This document shows, one piece after another, positions 25,072-32,584 of a stretch of DNA of 43,713 nucleotides. Where the stretch lies: contig JAJDZG010000047.1 of NCBI GenBank assembly GCA_022824765.1, positions 1 to 43,713 of the forward strand, written 5' to 3'. A program made the translations under genes and the position numbers. Position 1 is the stretch's first letter. Each line of letters begins with the position of its first letter. Below the pieces are notes generated by a model. The model did no database searches. It saw only the letters and a list, made by a program, of their open reading frames with translations, and was not told the DNA's origin. Source of the stretch: Dehalococcoidia bacterium (GTDB taxonomy: Bacteria > Chloroflexota > Dehalococcoidia > Bin125).

Positions 25072-25566
25072 CTACCGATTGCGGACGAACTTTTCCTGGC
25101 CTGGGGTGGGCTTGTCGGCGGGGTAGTGGAGCTTCTTGAGCATGTCACGGCGAGGGAAGATGTGGACGGCGTCCCAGCCGCAGCTCTGCTCGCAGAGACG
25201 GCAGCCGGTGCAGTTCTTTTCGATCACGACGGCCTGGCCGAAGAAGTCGCTGGCGGAGTCGGTGTAGTCGAGTTCGAGGGCCTCGAAGGGGCAGACGTTG
25301 ATGCAGAGTTCGCAGCCGGAGCCGATGCACTTGTCGGGGTCAACCTCGGCCTTGGGCCATTCCTTCTTGGCGAACTTGCGGCAGATGTCGCCGTCGTCGT
25401 CGAGGATGCACTCGACGGGACAGACGGCACCGCAGGCACCGCAGTCGATGCAGAGCGCGGGGTCGATGTAGTGGATGGTGTTGCGTTCGCCCCAGATGGC
25501 GTTGGTGGGGCAGCGGTTGGTGCAGGCGGTGCAGCCGATACAGGTTTCGACGATCTCGTAGGCCAC
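25072..25566 (-). CDS. Ferredoxin-type protein with four [4Fe-4S] cluster motifs
   Basis: A 164-residue electron-transfer protein with four cysteine motifs: C9-C12-C15-C19, C39-C42-C45-C49, C80-C85-C88-C92 and C119-C122-C125-C129. The third is the CX4CX2CX3C variant. As in other polyferredoxins the motifs pair (1 with 2, 3 with 4), giving up to four [4Fe-4S] clusters. The start is a GTG at 25566 with GAGGAG upstream; the longer frame is unsupported. It stands alone between the importer and a divergent lipoprotein gene, so its redox partners are elsewhere. A role with F420- or flavin-linked oxidoreductases is speculation. Confidence 0.9.
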   Translation of the reverse strand: MAYEIVETCIGCTACTNRCPTNAIWGERNTIHYIDPALCIDCGACGAVCPVECILDDDGDICRKFAKKEWPKAEVDPDKCIGSGCELCINVCPFEALELDYTDSASDFFGQAVVIEKNCTGCRLCEQSCGWDAVHIFPRRDMLKKLHYPADKPTPGQEKFVRNR

Positions 25567-25601
25567 GGTCAACTCCTCTGCGCTGATCGCAGTCGAGTAC
25601 C

Positions 25602-25631
25602 AGTATATGCACGGCAGCAATCGGCGTTCAA
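25602..25631 (-). promoter_or_regulatory. Sigma-70-like promoter of the ferredoxin gene
   Basis: Read on the minus strand, TTGAAC (25631-25626), an 18-base spacer and TATACT (25607-25602). It gives a leader of about 30 bases carrying GAGGAG before the GTG at 25566. It is the best -35/-10 pair I see in the window. Confidence 0.55.
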
Positions 25632-25666
25632 ACGGTCGTGAGGGGGGCAAGTTCGCGTGAGACTCG

Positions 25667-25672
25667 TATAGT
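25667..25672 (+). promoter_or_regulatory. Candidate -10 box (TATAGT) of the PPC lipoprotein gene
   Basis: TATAGT lies 31 bases before ATG 25704, divergent from the ferredoxin promoter. The -35 region is not convincing. Confidence 0.35.
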
Positions 25673-25703
25673 GGCTTGAAGAGGGCGGGGTGCAGGACGA
25701 ATC

Positions 25704-27050
25704 ATGATGCCATTCATCGATCGCGGTTGGCGAGCAGGGATCAAGCTGGGCGCGGGGGTGTTGCTGTTTGCGGCGCTGCTCGTGGGGGCGTGCTCGGGCG
25801 ACGGCGCGGAGCAGGCTGAACAGAGCGAGCAGGCAGAGGACGCGGCCGAGCAGGCGCAATCGGAGCCGATCGATGCGTCGCAGGAGGCGGAGCAGTCAGC
25901 GGCTGAGTCGCAGATGTCGCAAGAGGAGGCAGCGGAGGAGCCGGCGGCGTCGGAGGCGTCCGATGAGCAGCAGGCGGCGCCGTCTGACGCGCAAGAGGAG
26001 CCAGCGGAGGAGCCGGCTGCCGATCCTGACCGTGACACGTTGATTGCGGGCGAGCGGTTCGCCTCGTCGATTGGTGCTGAGGAGTCTGAGAAGCAGTTCC
26101 GGTTCGAGGCGTCGGCTGGGTCGTGGCTGCGGATCGAGGTGGACGGCAAGGGCGGGATGGATCCGATTGCGACGCTGTTGGGACCGGACGGGGTGGAGAT
26201 CGCGGTCAACGATGATCAGTCGAACACGAATCGCGATTCGCTGATCATCGCGCAGGTGGCTACGGACGGTCTGCAGTACATCCGGGTCGAGCCGTATGCG
26301 GCGGCGAACATTGGGGACTTTGTGATCCAGGTGCAGGTCTGGAACGTGGGACCGGACAACGATGACGCGGTGATCAGGGTGGGCGACAGCGTCGACGGGC
26401 GGCTGAATCTGCCTGACGATGTGGATGTGTTTGACTTTGAGGTCGAGGCGGGGGAGCAGGTGTTCGTGCTGATCGATGGGGACACGGGGGTCGATGTGTA
26501 CGGTCAGGTGTTCCAGCCGGACGGGAATCTGCTGCAGATCGATGACGACGGGGGTCATGGGCTCGATTCGGAGATGTATTTCAGGGCGGGCAGCACGGGC
26601 ACGTGGCGGGTCGAGGTGTGGCCGGCGGCGAACAAGGACGGTGTGCGTCAGTTGATTGGTTCGTACCGTCTGTACGTGCGTTCTGGTCTGCCGACGAGCG
26701 CGGTGACGGAGGCGGTGGCGAGCGACTTGGCGGGCGCGGCGTTGACGTTCCTGCAGGCGTTGCGAGACGAGGACACGGCGACGTTGCTGGCGTTGGCTGG
26801 TCCTGAGGCGTTGACGACGTGGGGCTGGGACGACACGGGCGACATCGACCGCGATCTGGCGAAGCTGACGACGATTGATCTGGGCGGGGAGATTTTGCAG
26901 TCGGTGGCGTTTGGCGATGTGATCAACTCAGCTCGGGGGCGGGTGTATTTCCAGTTCGACGAGACGGACTGGATGCGGTTTGAGTTGATTCAGCTGGCTG
27001 GTCACTGGTTGGTGGACGACTGGGCGCACAGCGTTGGTCCGCCGAGCTGA
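25704..27050 (+). CDS. Lipoprotein with acidic linker and tandem PPC-like domains
   Basis: A 448-residue exported lipoprotein. The lipobox LVGAC gives the lipidated Cys at 30. Residues 31-110 are a low-complexity linker of Glu, Gln, Ala and Ser. Two consecutive beta-sandwich units of the pre-peptidase C-terminal type follow, about 112-215 and 224-326 (each with FRFEASAGSWLRIEV- or FDFEVEAGEQVFVLI-like strands and a DPIATLLGPDG- or VDVYGQVFQPDG-like turn). Residues about 335-448 form an alpha+beta tail resembling an NTF2-like fold. It is likely anchored to the outside of the membrane on a flexible tether and to bind carbohydrate or protein. No catalytic residue pattern is seen. Confidence 0.82.
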   Translation: MMPFIDRGWRAGIKLGAGVLLFAALLVGACSGDGAEQAEQSEQAEDAAEQAQSEPIDASQEAEQSAAESQMSQEEAAEEPAASEASDEQQAAPSDAQEEPAEEPAADPDRDTLIAGERFASSIGAEESEKQFRFEASAGSWLRIEVDGKGGMDPIATLLGPDGVEIAVNDDQSNTNRDSLIIAQVATDGLQYIRVEPYAAANIGDFVIQVQVWNVGPDNDDAVIRVGDSVDGRLNLPDDVDVFDFEVEAGEQVFVLIDGDTGVDVYGQVFQPDGNLLQIDDDGGHGLDSEMYFRAGSTGTWRVEVWPAANKDGVRQLIGSYRLYVRSGLPTSAVTEAVASDLAGAALTFLQALRDEDTATLLALAGPEALTTWGWDDTGDIDRDLAKLTTIDLGGEILQSVAFGDVINSARGRVYFQFDETDWMRFELIQLAGHWLVDDWAHSVGPPS

Positions 27051-27104
27051 TCTGCGGTTTCTGGGCGTAGTGTTGTTGCGTTTGTGGGGAGAGCCCCCCT
27101 CTAA

Positions 27105-27135
27105 CTCCCCCCGGAGGGGGGAGGATTGGAATCCT
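27105..27135. repeat. Twin hairpin intergenic repeat
   Basis: CTCCCCCC/GGGGGGAG forms an 8-base-pair stem with a 3-base loop (27105-27123), immediately followed by AGGATT-GG-AATCCT (27122-27135). It lies in the 159-base gap between the lipoprotein and cupin genes. It looks like a dispersed intergenic palindrome that may act as a terminator or mRNA-stabilising element. Confidence 0.6.
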
Positions 27136-27209
27136 GGCGGCCTGGGTTGGTGGGGGTTTGGAGCTGGTATTGTGATTTTGATGGTTGGTATTGGTGTTGG
27201 GAGTGTTTG

Positions 27210-27650
27210 ATGACTGACTTTGCGACGGACGAGCGACTTGATGGGGTGATTGTGATGACCGACGGCCGGGAGGCTGAGTGGTCGAATCATCGCTCGGGGA
27301 TGGATATCCAGTTTGGGGTGTCGGGGGAGCTGTCGGGTTCGAGCGAGGTGTTCATGACGCGGCAGAAGATTCCGCCGGGGATGTACTCGACGCCGCACTG
27401 GCATGTGAACTGTGAGACGGCGATTTACATCCTGCAGGGTCCGGTGGTGATGGCTTACGGCGAGCAGCTGGAGCATGTGCACGAGTGCGAATCGGGCGAT
27501 TTCCTGTATGTGCCGCCGCGGGCGATTCACCAGATATCGAATCCGCGCGAGGATCGGGACGCGGAGGTGGTGTTGTGCCGCAATGCGGCGGAGGAGATCG
27601 TGGCGGAGGTGGACATTCCGGGCGCGCCGGGCTGCTCGGCGGCGGAGTAG
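27210..27650 (+). CDS. Cupin domain protein
   Basis: A 146-residue single-domain cupin. The metal site first motif appears as STPHWHVNCETAIYILQG (His pair and Glu) and the second as GDFLYVPPRAIHQISNP with the last His. The C-terminus ends with two cysteines-free acidic segments and one Cys near the end. GGGAG precedes the ATG. Catalytic versus binding function cannot be told from the sequence. It is convergent with the GltD-like gene, 23 bases apart. Confidence 0.88.
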   Translation: MTDFATDERLDGVIVMTDGREAEWSNHRSGMDIQFGVSGELSGSSEVFMTRQKIPPGMYSTPHWHVNCETAIYILQGPVVMAYGEQLEHVHECESGDFLYVPPRAIHQISNPREDRDAEVVLCRNAAEEIVAEVDIPGAPGCSAAE

Positions 27651-27673
27651 GCCGGAGTCGCGGTGGGGGGCTG

Positions 27674-29221
27674 TTAGCTGGCGGCGAGGGGGATGTCGCG
27701 CTCGGCGGCGCGTTCTTCGAGGTAGCGGAGCATGGCGGGCATGGCGTCGTGTGCGCCGCGCAGGGCGGTGACGACGAGGTCAGCGCCGCGCACGTTGTCT
27801 CCGCCGGCGAAGGCGCCGGGGCGTGATGTGCGGCCGTCGTCGTCGACCAGTACTTCGCCCCAGTCGTTGACGTCGATGCCGGAGCCGGCGTAGATGTCGC
27901 TGGCGACGTCGTAGCCGACGGCGACGACGAAGGCGTCGCAGTCGATGATGAATTCGGAGCCGTGGATTGGCTCGGGGCGTCGGCGGCCGCTGTCGTCGGG
28001 CTCGGTCAGGCTCATGCGCACGCATTCGACACCGACGACGGCGCCGTTGTCCTGGACGAGGCTGACGGGGGTGGTGAGGTACTCGAAGTTGACGCCTTCC
28101 TCGCGGGCGTGGCGTCGTTCTTCTTCGCGGCCCTGCATTTCGTGTTCGGTGCGACGGTAGAGGAGGGTCACTTCGTCGGCGCCGAGTCTGACGGCGGAGC
28201 GGACGCAGTCCATGGAGGTGTCGCCGCCGCCGACGACGACGACCTTGCGGCCGATGTCTGGGGTGGCGCGGAGCGCGGTGGGCAGTGCGTCGTCGGGCAG
28301 GTTGGCGCGGACGAGGAATTCGGTGGCGCTGTAGACGCGGGCGACGCGTTCGCCGTCGAGTCCGAGCCGTTTGCCGAGGCTGGCGCCGTGGGCGAGGAAG
28401 ACGGCGTCGAAGCGGGCGAGGTCGTCCCAGCTGACATCGAGGGGGATACGGCAATCGGTGCGGAATTGGACGCCGCCGGCTTGGAGCGCGGTGATTTTTT
28501 CGTCGACGATGTCTTTGGCGGACTTGAAGTTGGGGATGCCGTAGCGGAGGACGCCGCCGGCCTGGGGCCAGGCCTCGAAGACGGTGACGTGGTGACCGGC
28601 ACGGCGCATTTGCTCGGCGGCGGAGAGTCCGGCGGGTCCGGAGCCGATGACGGCAACGCGTTGACTGGTCTCGAAGGCGGGATGGGGGATGGGGAATCCG
28701 CCGCGCTGCTCGCGATCCCAGTCGCCGAGGAAGGCTTCGAGCTTGCCGATGGCGACGGGCTTGGCGTTCTTGCCGACGACGCAGGAGCCTTCGCAGAGGG
28801 ATTCCTGGGGGCAGAGGCGCCCGCAGAGTTCGGGCATTTCGGAGGCCTGGCGGAAGACGTCGGCGGCTTCGTGGAGGCGTCCGAGTTCGAGGAAGGCGAG
28901 GGCGCCGGGGATGTCGTTGTCGATGGGGCAGGCGGCGGTGCAGGGCGCGGCGGGGCACTGGATGCAACGCTGGGCTTCGAACATGGCGGGTCCGGCGGTG
29001 TAGCCGAAGTAGACTTCGTCCCAGTTGTGGACGCGGTCGTAGGGGGTCTGTTTGGTGACGTGGTGGGGGGGGATGCGGAGGCGCTGTCGTCGGTCGATGG
29101 GGACGCCGGCGCGGGTCAGCTGCTGTTTCTTGGCCTTGGGTTTGGCCTGAGGTTTGGCCGTTCGAGGCGGGGCACCCCGAGGCTGGTGATCGCTGCTGGG
29201 TTCAGGCTCGTCGTCCGTCAT
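27674..29221 (-). CDS. GltD-like NADPH/FAD oxidoreductase (glutamate synthase small-subunit family)
   Basis: A 515-residue flavoprotein of the glutamate synthase beta-subunit/NADH-dependent family. The N-terminal iron-sulfur domain has CIQCPAAPCTAACP with C86, C89, C94 and C98 and a second Cys group near 133-149. FAD-binding VAVIGSGPAGLSAAEQMRR and NADP-binding VVVVGGGDTSMDC follow. The first 50 residues are a Lys/Pro/Gln-rich extension. No gltB large subunit is nearby, so it may serve another redox partner such as the sulfide dehydrogenase/NfnB relatives. A GAGGAA stands 12 bases before the ATG. It is divergent from sirB1 over an 87-base shared promoter region. Confidence 0.88.
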   Translation of the reverse strand: MTDDEPEPSSDHQPRGAPPRTAKPQAKPKAKKQQLTRAGVPIDRRQRLRIPPHHVTKQTPYDRVHNWDEVYFGYTAGPAMFEAQRCIQCPAAPCTAACPIDNDIPGALAFLELGRLHEAADVFRQASEMPELCGRLCPQESLCEGSCVVGKNAKPVAIGKLEAFLGDWDREQRGGFPIPHPAFETSQRVAVIGSGPAGLSAAEQMRRAGHHVTVFEAWPQAGGVLRYGIPNFKSAKDIVDEKITALQAGGVQFRTDCRIPLDVSWDDLARFDAVFLAHGASLGKRLGLDGERVARVYSATEFLVRANLPDDALPTALRATPDIGRKVVVVGGGDTSMDCVRSAVRLGADEVTLLYRRTEHEMQGREEERRHAREEGVNFEYLTTPVSLVQDNGAVVGVECVRMSLTEPDDSGRRRPEPIHGSEFIIDCDAFVVAVGYDVASDIYAGSGIDVNDWGEVLVDDDGRTSRPGAFAGGDNVRGADLVVTALRGAHDAMPAMLRYLEERAAERDIPLAAS

Positions 29222-29264
29222 CTCGTCAACACGTTCCTCGCACTGACGCGTGCGGTCCGAGATC

Positions 29265-29270
29265 ACTATA
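29265..29270 (-). promoter_or_regulatory. Candidate -10 box (TATAGT) of the GltD-like gene
   Basis: On the minus strand TATAGT gives a leader of about 37 bases with GAGGAA before the ATG at 29221. It is back to back with the sirB1 box at 29297. Confidence 0.4.
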
Positions 29271-29296
29271 TCCCCGATGGCGCGGCGGCTGGCTGC

Positions 29297-29302
29297 TAGC
29301 CT
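29297..29302 (+). promoter_or_regulatory. Leaderless-type -10 box (TAGCCT, 6 nt before ATG) of sirB1
   Basis: TAGCCT ends six bases before ATG 29309 and no ribosome site is present, as at pduO, midA, sufU and hpnG. Confidence 0.5.
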
Positions 29303-29308
29303 CGCGTC

Positions 29309-30223
29309 ATGGAACCGAATGATCAGAAACGTTACGTAGAGCACACGAACGCGGGTGACGGTGGCGCTGGCCGCGCTGCGGTTGGAGTCGATGATGGGTT
29401 GGATTGGGCGCGCCAGTTCGGGATGCTGGCGCGCGGCAGCGAGCAGGCGGTGCGGCTCGATCTGTGCTGTCTGCAGATTGGCCGGATCGTGGAGCCGGGG
29501 CTCGATCCGCTGGCGGCGCTGGCCAAGCTCGACGAGTTGGCGGGTGATGTGGGGGAGGTCGGGGATGATCCTGCGGCGCTTGCGGCGAGGATCAACACGG
29601 TCCTGTTTGAGGAGCACCGGTTACGGGGCGATACGGAGACGTATTACGAGCCGAGCAACTGCTGTCTGCACTCGGCGCTGGTATCGGGACGGGGGATGCC
29701 GATCACGCTCGCGGTGGTGATGATCGAGGTTGCGCGTCGGGTCGGGTTGGAGTTGCAGGGGGTGGGCACGCCGTTTCATTTTCTGGTCAAGTACCGCGAT
29801 GCGGGTACGGGTGCGGATCGGTTCCTCGATCCGTTTCATGGCGGACGGGAGATTGATCGGACGGCGCTGGTGGAGCGTCTGCGGGCGACGAATCGGGGTC
29901 TTGGGCCGAATCCGGACTCGTTTCTGGCGTCGGTGACGAAGCGGCAGATGCTGCAGCGGGTTCTGACGAATCTGAAGGGGATCAGCGTTCGGCGGCGGGA
30001 CTATCACGCGGCGATCCGGACGACGGACTATCTGTTGGCGTTGTCGCCGTGGTCGTTGGAGGAGCGTCGGGATCGGGGCATGCTGTGTTATCAGACGGGG
30101 CAGTACATCGAGGCGTTGGACGATTTGCAGCAATATCACGAGCACGCAGGGAAGACGCCGGATCTGGCGCGGGTGGCGGACTTCATCGAGCGGATTCGGA
30201 CGCGGATCGGGGAGCCGGGCTGA
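29309..30223 (+). CDS. SirB1/transglutaminase-like family protein
   Basis: A 304-residue SirB1-family protein. An N-terminal Ala/Leu-rich helical region leads to the conserved block NCCLHSALVSGRGMPITLAV near residues 119-138 and the PFHFLV motif shortly after. The C-terminal third contains a TPR-like pair (YHAAIRTTDYLLAL and GQYIEALDDL). The biochemical role of the family is not settled. It appears to have a leaderless mRNA. Its stop codon lies within the first of two 16-base direct repeats that precede yjbQ. Confidence 0.85.
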   Translation: MEPNDQKRYVEHTNAGDGGAGRAAVGVDDGLDWARQFGMLARGSEQAVRLDLCCLQIGRIVEPGLDPLAALAKLDELAGDVGEVGDDPAALAARINTVLFEEHRLRGDTETYYEPSNCCLHSALVSGRGMPITLAVVMIEVARRVGLELQGVGTPFHFLVKYRDAGTGADRFLDPFHGGREIDRTALVERLRATNRGLGPNPDSFLASVTKRQMLQRVLTNLKGISVRRRDYHAAIRTTDYLLALSPWSLEERRDRGMLCYQTGQYIEALDDLQQYHEHAGKTPDLARVADFIERIRTRIGEPG

Positions 30224-30258
30224 CGGTCAGGGTCGACGGGCGGGGCTGACGGTCAGGG
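30217..30258 (+). repeat. 16-base direct repeat, each with a TGACGGTCA palindrome
   Basis: GGGCTGACGGTCAGGG occurs exactly twice, at 30217-30232 and 30243-30258, spaced 26 bases start to start. The core TGACGGTCA is self-complementary. The first copy includes the sirB1 stop codon. They lie upstream of the candidate yjbQ promoter and look like a paired operator. Confidence 0.5.
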
Positions 30259-30270
30259 CGCCGCTGCACT

Positions 30271-30301
30271 TGTCAACGGTGTGTGACATCTCCGCTATAT
30301 T
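30271..30301 (+). promoter_or_regulatory. Inverted repeat and -10 box upstream of yjbQ
   Basis: TGTCA (30271-30275) and TGACA (30284-30288) form an inverted repeat separated by 8 bases, followed by TATATT (30296-30301). A TTGTCA at 30270 is 20 bases from TATATT, too far for a good -35. The position suggests an operator overlapping a promoter with a leader of about 85 bases. Confidence 0.4.
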
Positions 30302-30393
30302 GGATCACGGCTGTTGGCGGGAATGCTGCAACCGTCGCGGCCGTTCTCATTCTTGTCATTCAATCATCTCGCAGCCTGAGAAACGCAAGGGGA

Positions 30394-30912
30394 ATGGCCA
30401 ACGCAACCACTCTGCGCACGGTCAGCGTGCCTGTGTCGAACAATGGCGCAACCGCCCATGCCTACTGCCACGTGCACGACGAGCTCCGCTATCGGACGGA
30501 GGACGGGCCGTGGTTCCGGGACATTACGGACGAGGTGCGCGCGATCGTGCAGCGCTCGGGCGTGGTGTCGGGTCAGGTGTCGGTGTTTTCGCAGCACACG
30601 ACGGCGGCGATCATCCTGCAGGAGCACGAGCCGCTGTTGCTTGAGGATCTGCGTGATCGGCTGAAGTCGTTTGCGCCTGCGGGCAAGTACTACCGGCACA
30701 ACGACTTCGAGATTCGCACGGTGAACATGCACGAGAACGAGCCGGAGAACGGTCACTCGCACGTGCAGCACATGCTGCTGGGCACGTCGGAGACGGTTCC
30801 GGTGCTCGGCGGGCAGATGCACATCGGCGAGTTTCAGTCGGTGTTTCTGGTAGAGCTGGACGAGGCGCGCGACCGTTGTGTCAGCGTCACGGTTCAAGGC
30901 ATCACGGGCTGA
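30394..30912 (+). CDS. yjbQ: YjbQ family protein (UPF0047)
   Basis: A 172-residue YjbQ/UPF0047 protein. The block VSVFSQHTTAAIILQEHEP and the later HSHVQHMLLGTSETVPV carry the conserved histidines of the family, which is related to secondary thiamine phosphate synthases. GLGGGMQHIG-like GGQMHIGEFQSVF completes the signature. AAGGGGA before ATG 30394 fixes the start. An upstream in-frame stretch from 30283 is not supported. A strong hairpin follows the stop. Confidence 0.9.
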   Translation: MANATTLRTVSVPVSNNGATAHAYCHVHDELRYRTEDGPWFRDITDEVRAIVQRSGVVSGQVSVFSQHTTAAIILQEHEPLLLEDLRDRLKSFAPAGKYYRHNDFEIRTVNMHENEPENGHSHVQHMLLGTSETVPVLGGQMHIGEFQSVFLVELDEARDRCVSVTVQGITG

Positions 30913-30939
30913 CTGTTCGAAGCAGCGGCGTAGGAATCA

Positions 30940-30971
30940 GGACGGCCGCCTCCTGCGGGGGGCGGCCGTTC
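30940..30971 (+). terminator. GC-rich hairpin after yjbQ
   Basis: ACGGCCGCC (30942-30950) pairs perfectly with GGCGGCCGT (30961-30969) around a 10-base loop; one wobble and one GC pair extend it outward. It sits 27 bases after the yjbQ stop and directly before the midA -10 box. It lacks a long T-run. Confidence 0.55.
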
Positions 30972-30972
30972 G

Positions 30973-30978
30973 TATACT
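30973..30978 (+). promoter_or_regulatory. Leaderless-type -10 box (TATACT, 6 nt before ATG) of midA
   Basis: TATACT ends six bases before ATG 30985. The preceding hairpin separates it from yjbQ, and no Shine-Dalgarno exists. Confidence 0.6.
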
Positions 30979-30984
30979 CGCGGC

Positions 30985-32148
30985 ATGACACAGCGCGGAG
31001 CCGCCCCGTTCGACCCGCTTGCGGCGGTCAACCTGCCTGGGCTGGACACTCCGCTGGCGATGAGGCTGGCTGAGCGAATCGCTGAGCGTGGTCCGATCAC
31101 GTTCGCGGAGTGGATGGAGGCGTGTCTCTACGATTCGGAGCACGGCTACTACCGTCGGGGCGTGCCGACGGTCGGCAGGGACGGCGATTTTCTGACCAGT
31201 CCTGAGGTGCATCCGCTGTTTGGGGCGTCGGTTGGGCAGGTGATTTCGGAGCTGTGGAGGGGGAAGCCGCTGACGGTGGTGGAGGTTGGACCGGGCAGCG
31301 GGGCGATGGCTGAGTCGATCCTGCGTCAGCTGCACGCGACGTCGGCTGATGTGGCGTCGGAGCTGTCGTACGTGCTGGTGGAGCCTGATGCGGCGGCGGC
31401 CGAGCGGACGCGGTCGCGGCTGTCGCAGGTGCACGAGGCGAGACGGTTGCAGTTCTGTTCGGCGATCGCGGAGATGCCGTCGGCGGACTTGGTGGTGGCG
31501 AATGAACTGCTCGATGCGTTGCCGGTGCATCGACTGGTCGCGCGTGCGGGCGCGTGGCGGGAAATCTATGTGGATTGTTCTCGCGCTCTGGGCTTTCACG
31601 ACTGGGAGTGGGAGTTGAGCGATGGATCGCTGCTCGATCCGCTGATGGGGGTGGAGCCGAGCGAGGGTCAGATTGTGGAGGTGTCTCCGTTGCGGGCGGA
31701 GATCGTTGAGTCGCTGGCGGGCAGGGTGTGCGATGGCGGTCTGCTGCTGTTGTTCGACTACGGATACGAGCGGTCGCGGCTGTATGCGTCGTGGCGTCGG
31801 GAGGGGACGCTGATGACGTTTCGCAAGCACGTGCCGGGCGATGATCCGTATGTGTCGCCGGGCGAAACGGACATCACCTGCCATGTGGATATCGATCAGG
31901 TGAGTGAGGCGGCGGAGGGGGCTGGTCTGAGGGCGCTGCCGTCGCGGTCGCAGGCGGAGTGGCTGCATGATCTGGGCGCGGCGGTGCTGCCGTCGGTTGC
32001 GGATGCGGGAGGCGACCGTTCGCGCTATCTGGCGGCTCGACGAGCGGCCGAGACGTTGACAGACCCTGCCGGTCTCGGTCGTGTGGCGGTGATGGGGTTC
32101 GTTCGGGGCGAGGTAGCGTCGTTGTCGGGCTGGCGCGGTTATGTCTGA
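30985..32148 (+). CDS. MidA-family class I SAM-dependent methyltransferase
   Basis: A 387-residue methyltransferase of the MidA/NDUFAF7 family (PF02636). The early block ITFAEWMEACLYDSEHGYY and the SAM-binding EVGPGSGAM are present, with VVANELLDALPVHR afterwards. The mitochondrial relative methylates an Arg of complex I; a bacterial role is not established. It is the first gene of a tightly packed unit: its stop overlaps the peroxiredoxin start by 8 bases. Confidence 0.92.
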   Translation: MTQRGAAPFDPLAAVNLPGLDTPLAMRLAERIAERGPITFAEWMEACLYDSEHGYYRRGVPTVGRDGDFLTSPEVHPLFGASVGQVISELWRGKPLTVVEVGPGSGAMAESILRQLHATSADVASELSYVLVEPDAAAAERTRSRLSQVHEARRLQFCSAIAEMPSADLVVANELLDALPVHRLVARAGAWREIYVDCSRALGFHDWEWELSDGSLLDPLMGVEPSEGQIVEVSPLRAEIVESLAGRVCDGGLLLLFDYGYERSRLYASWRREGTLMTFRKHVPGDDPYVSPGETDITCHVDIDQVSEAAEGAGLRALPSRSQAEWLHDLGAAVLPSVADAGGDRSRYLAARRAAETLTDPAGLGRVAVMGFVRGEVASLSGWRGYV

Positions 32149-32584
32149 GCCTGGGCCTGAGATTGGCGATTTGCTGCCGGATACGAGTCTGCATCTGCGT
32201 CTGCGGCTGGGGGACGGTCCGTTGCTGGTGCTGTTCTTCAGTGAGGCGAACACGCCGCTGTGTACGACGCAGCTGTGCGCGTTTCGCGATGATTACGAGA
32301 TGCTGGCCGAGCTCGGGGCGGATGTGGTGGCGGTGTCGACCGATTCGGAGGCTGATCAGGCGCGGTTCCGCGAGGAGCATCTGCTGCCGTTTGCGCTGCT
32401 GTCGGACGGCGATCTGAGCGCGGCTGCGGCGTTTGGCGTTGCGGATGGGGAGGGCAGGCGGGCGCAGCGGGCGGCGTTTGTGGCGGATCGCGAGGGGGTG
32501 ATCCAGCTGGCGATTCCGTTCTACCAACCGACCAACTTCGAGCACTACCAGCAGGTCTTCGAGGCGCTGGGACTGGATGTGTGA
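32141..32584 (+). CDS. BCP/PrxQ-type peroxiredoxin
   Basis: A 147-residue thiol peroxidase that reduces hydroperoxides. The active-site segment NTPLCTTQLCAFRD carries the peroxidatic Cys41 and a resolving Cys46, the CxxxxC spacing of the PrxQ/BCP class. The downstream VVAVSTDSEADQARFREEH is also typical. It overlaps midA by 8 bases and shares one base with the peptidase start (TGATG), so all three are co-translated. Confidence 0.88.
   Translation: MSEPGPEIGDLLPDTSLHLRLRLGDGPLLVLFFSEANTPLCTTQLCAFRDDYEMLAELGADVVAVSTDSEADQARFREEHLLPFALLSDGDLSAAAAFGVADGEGRRAQRAAFVADREGVIQLAIPFYQPTNFEHYQQVFEALGLDV

Noticed and set aside
27962-29299. 445-residue plus-strand frame
   Set aside because: It is antisense to the GltD-like gene and has no domain or ribosome site.
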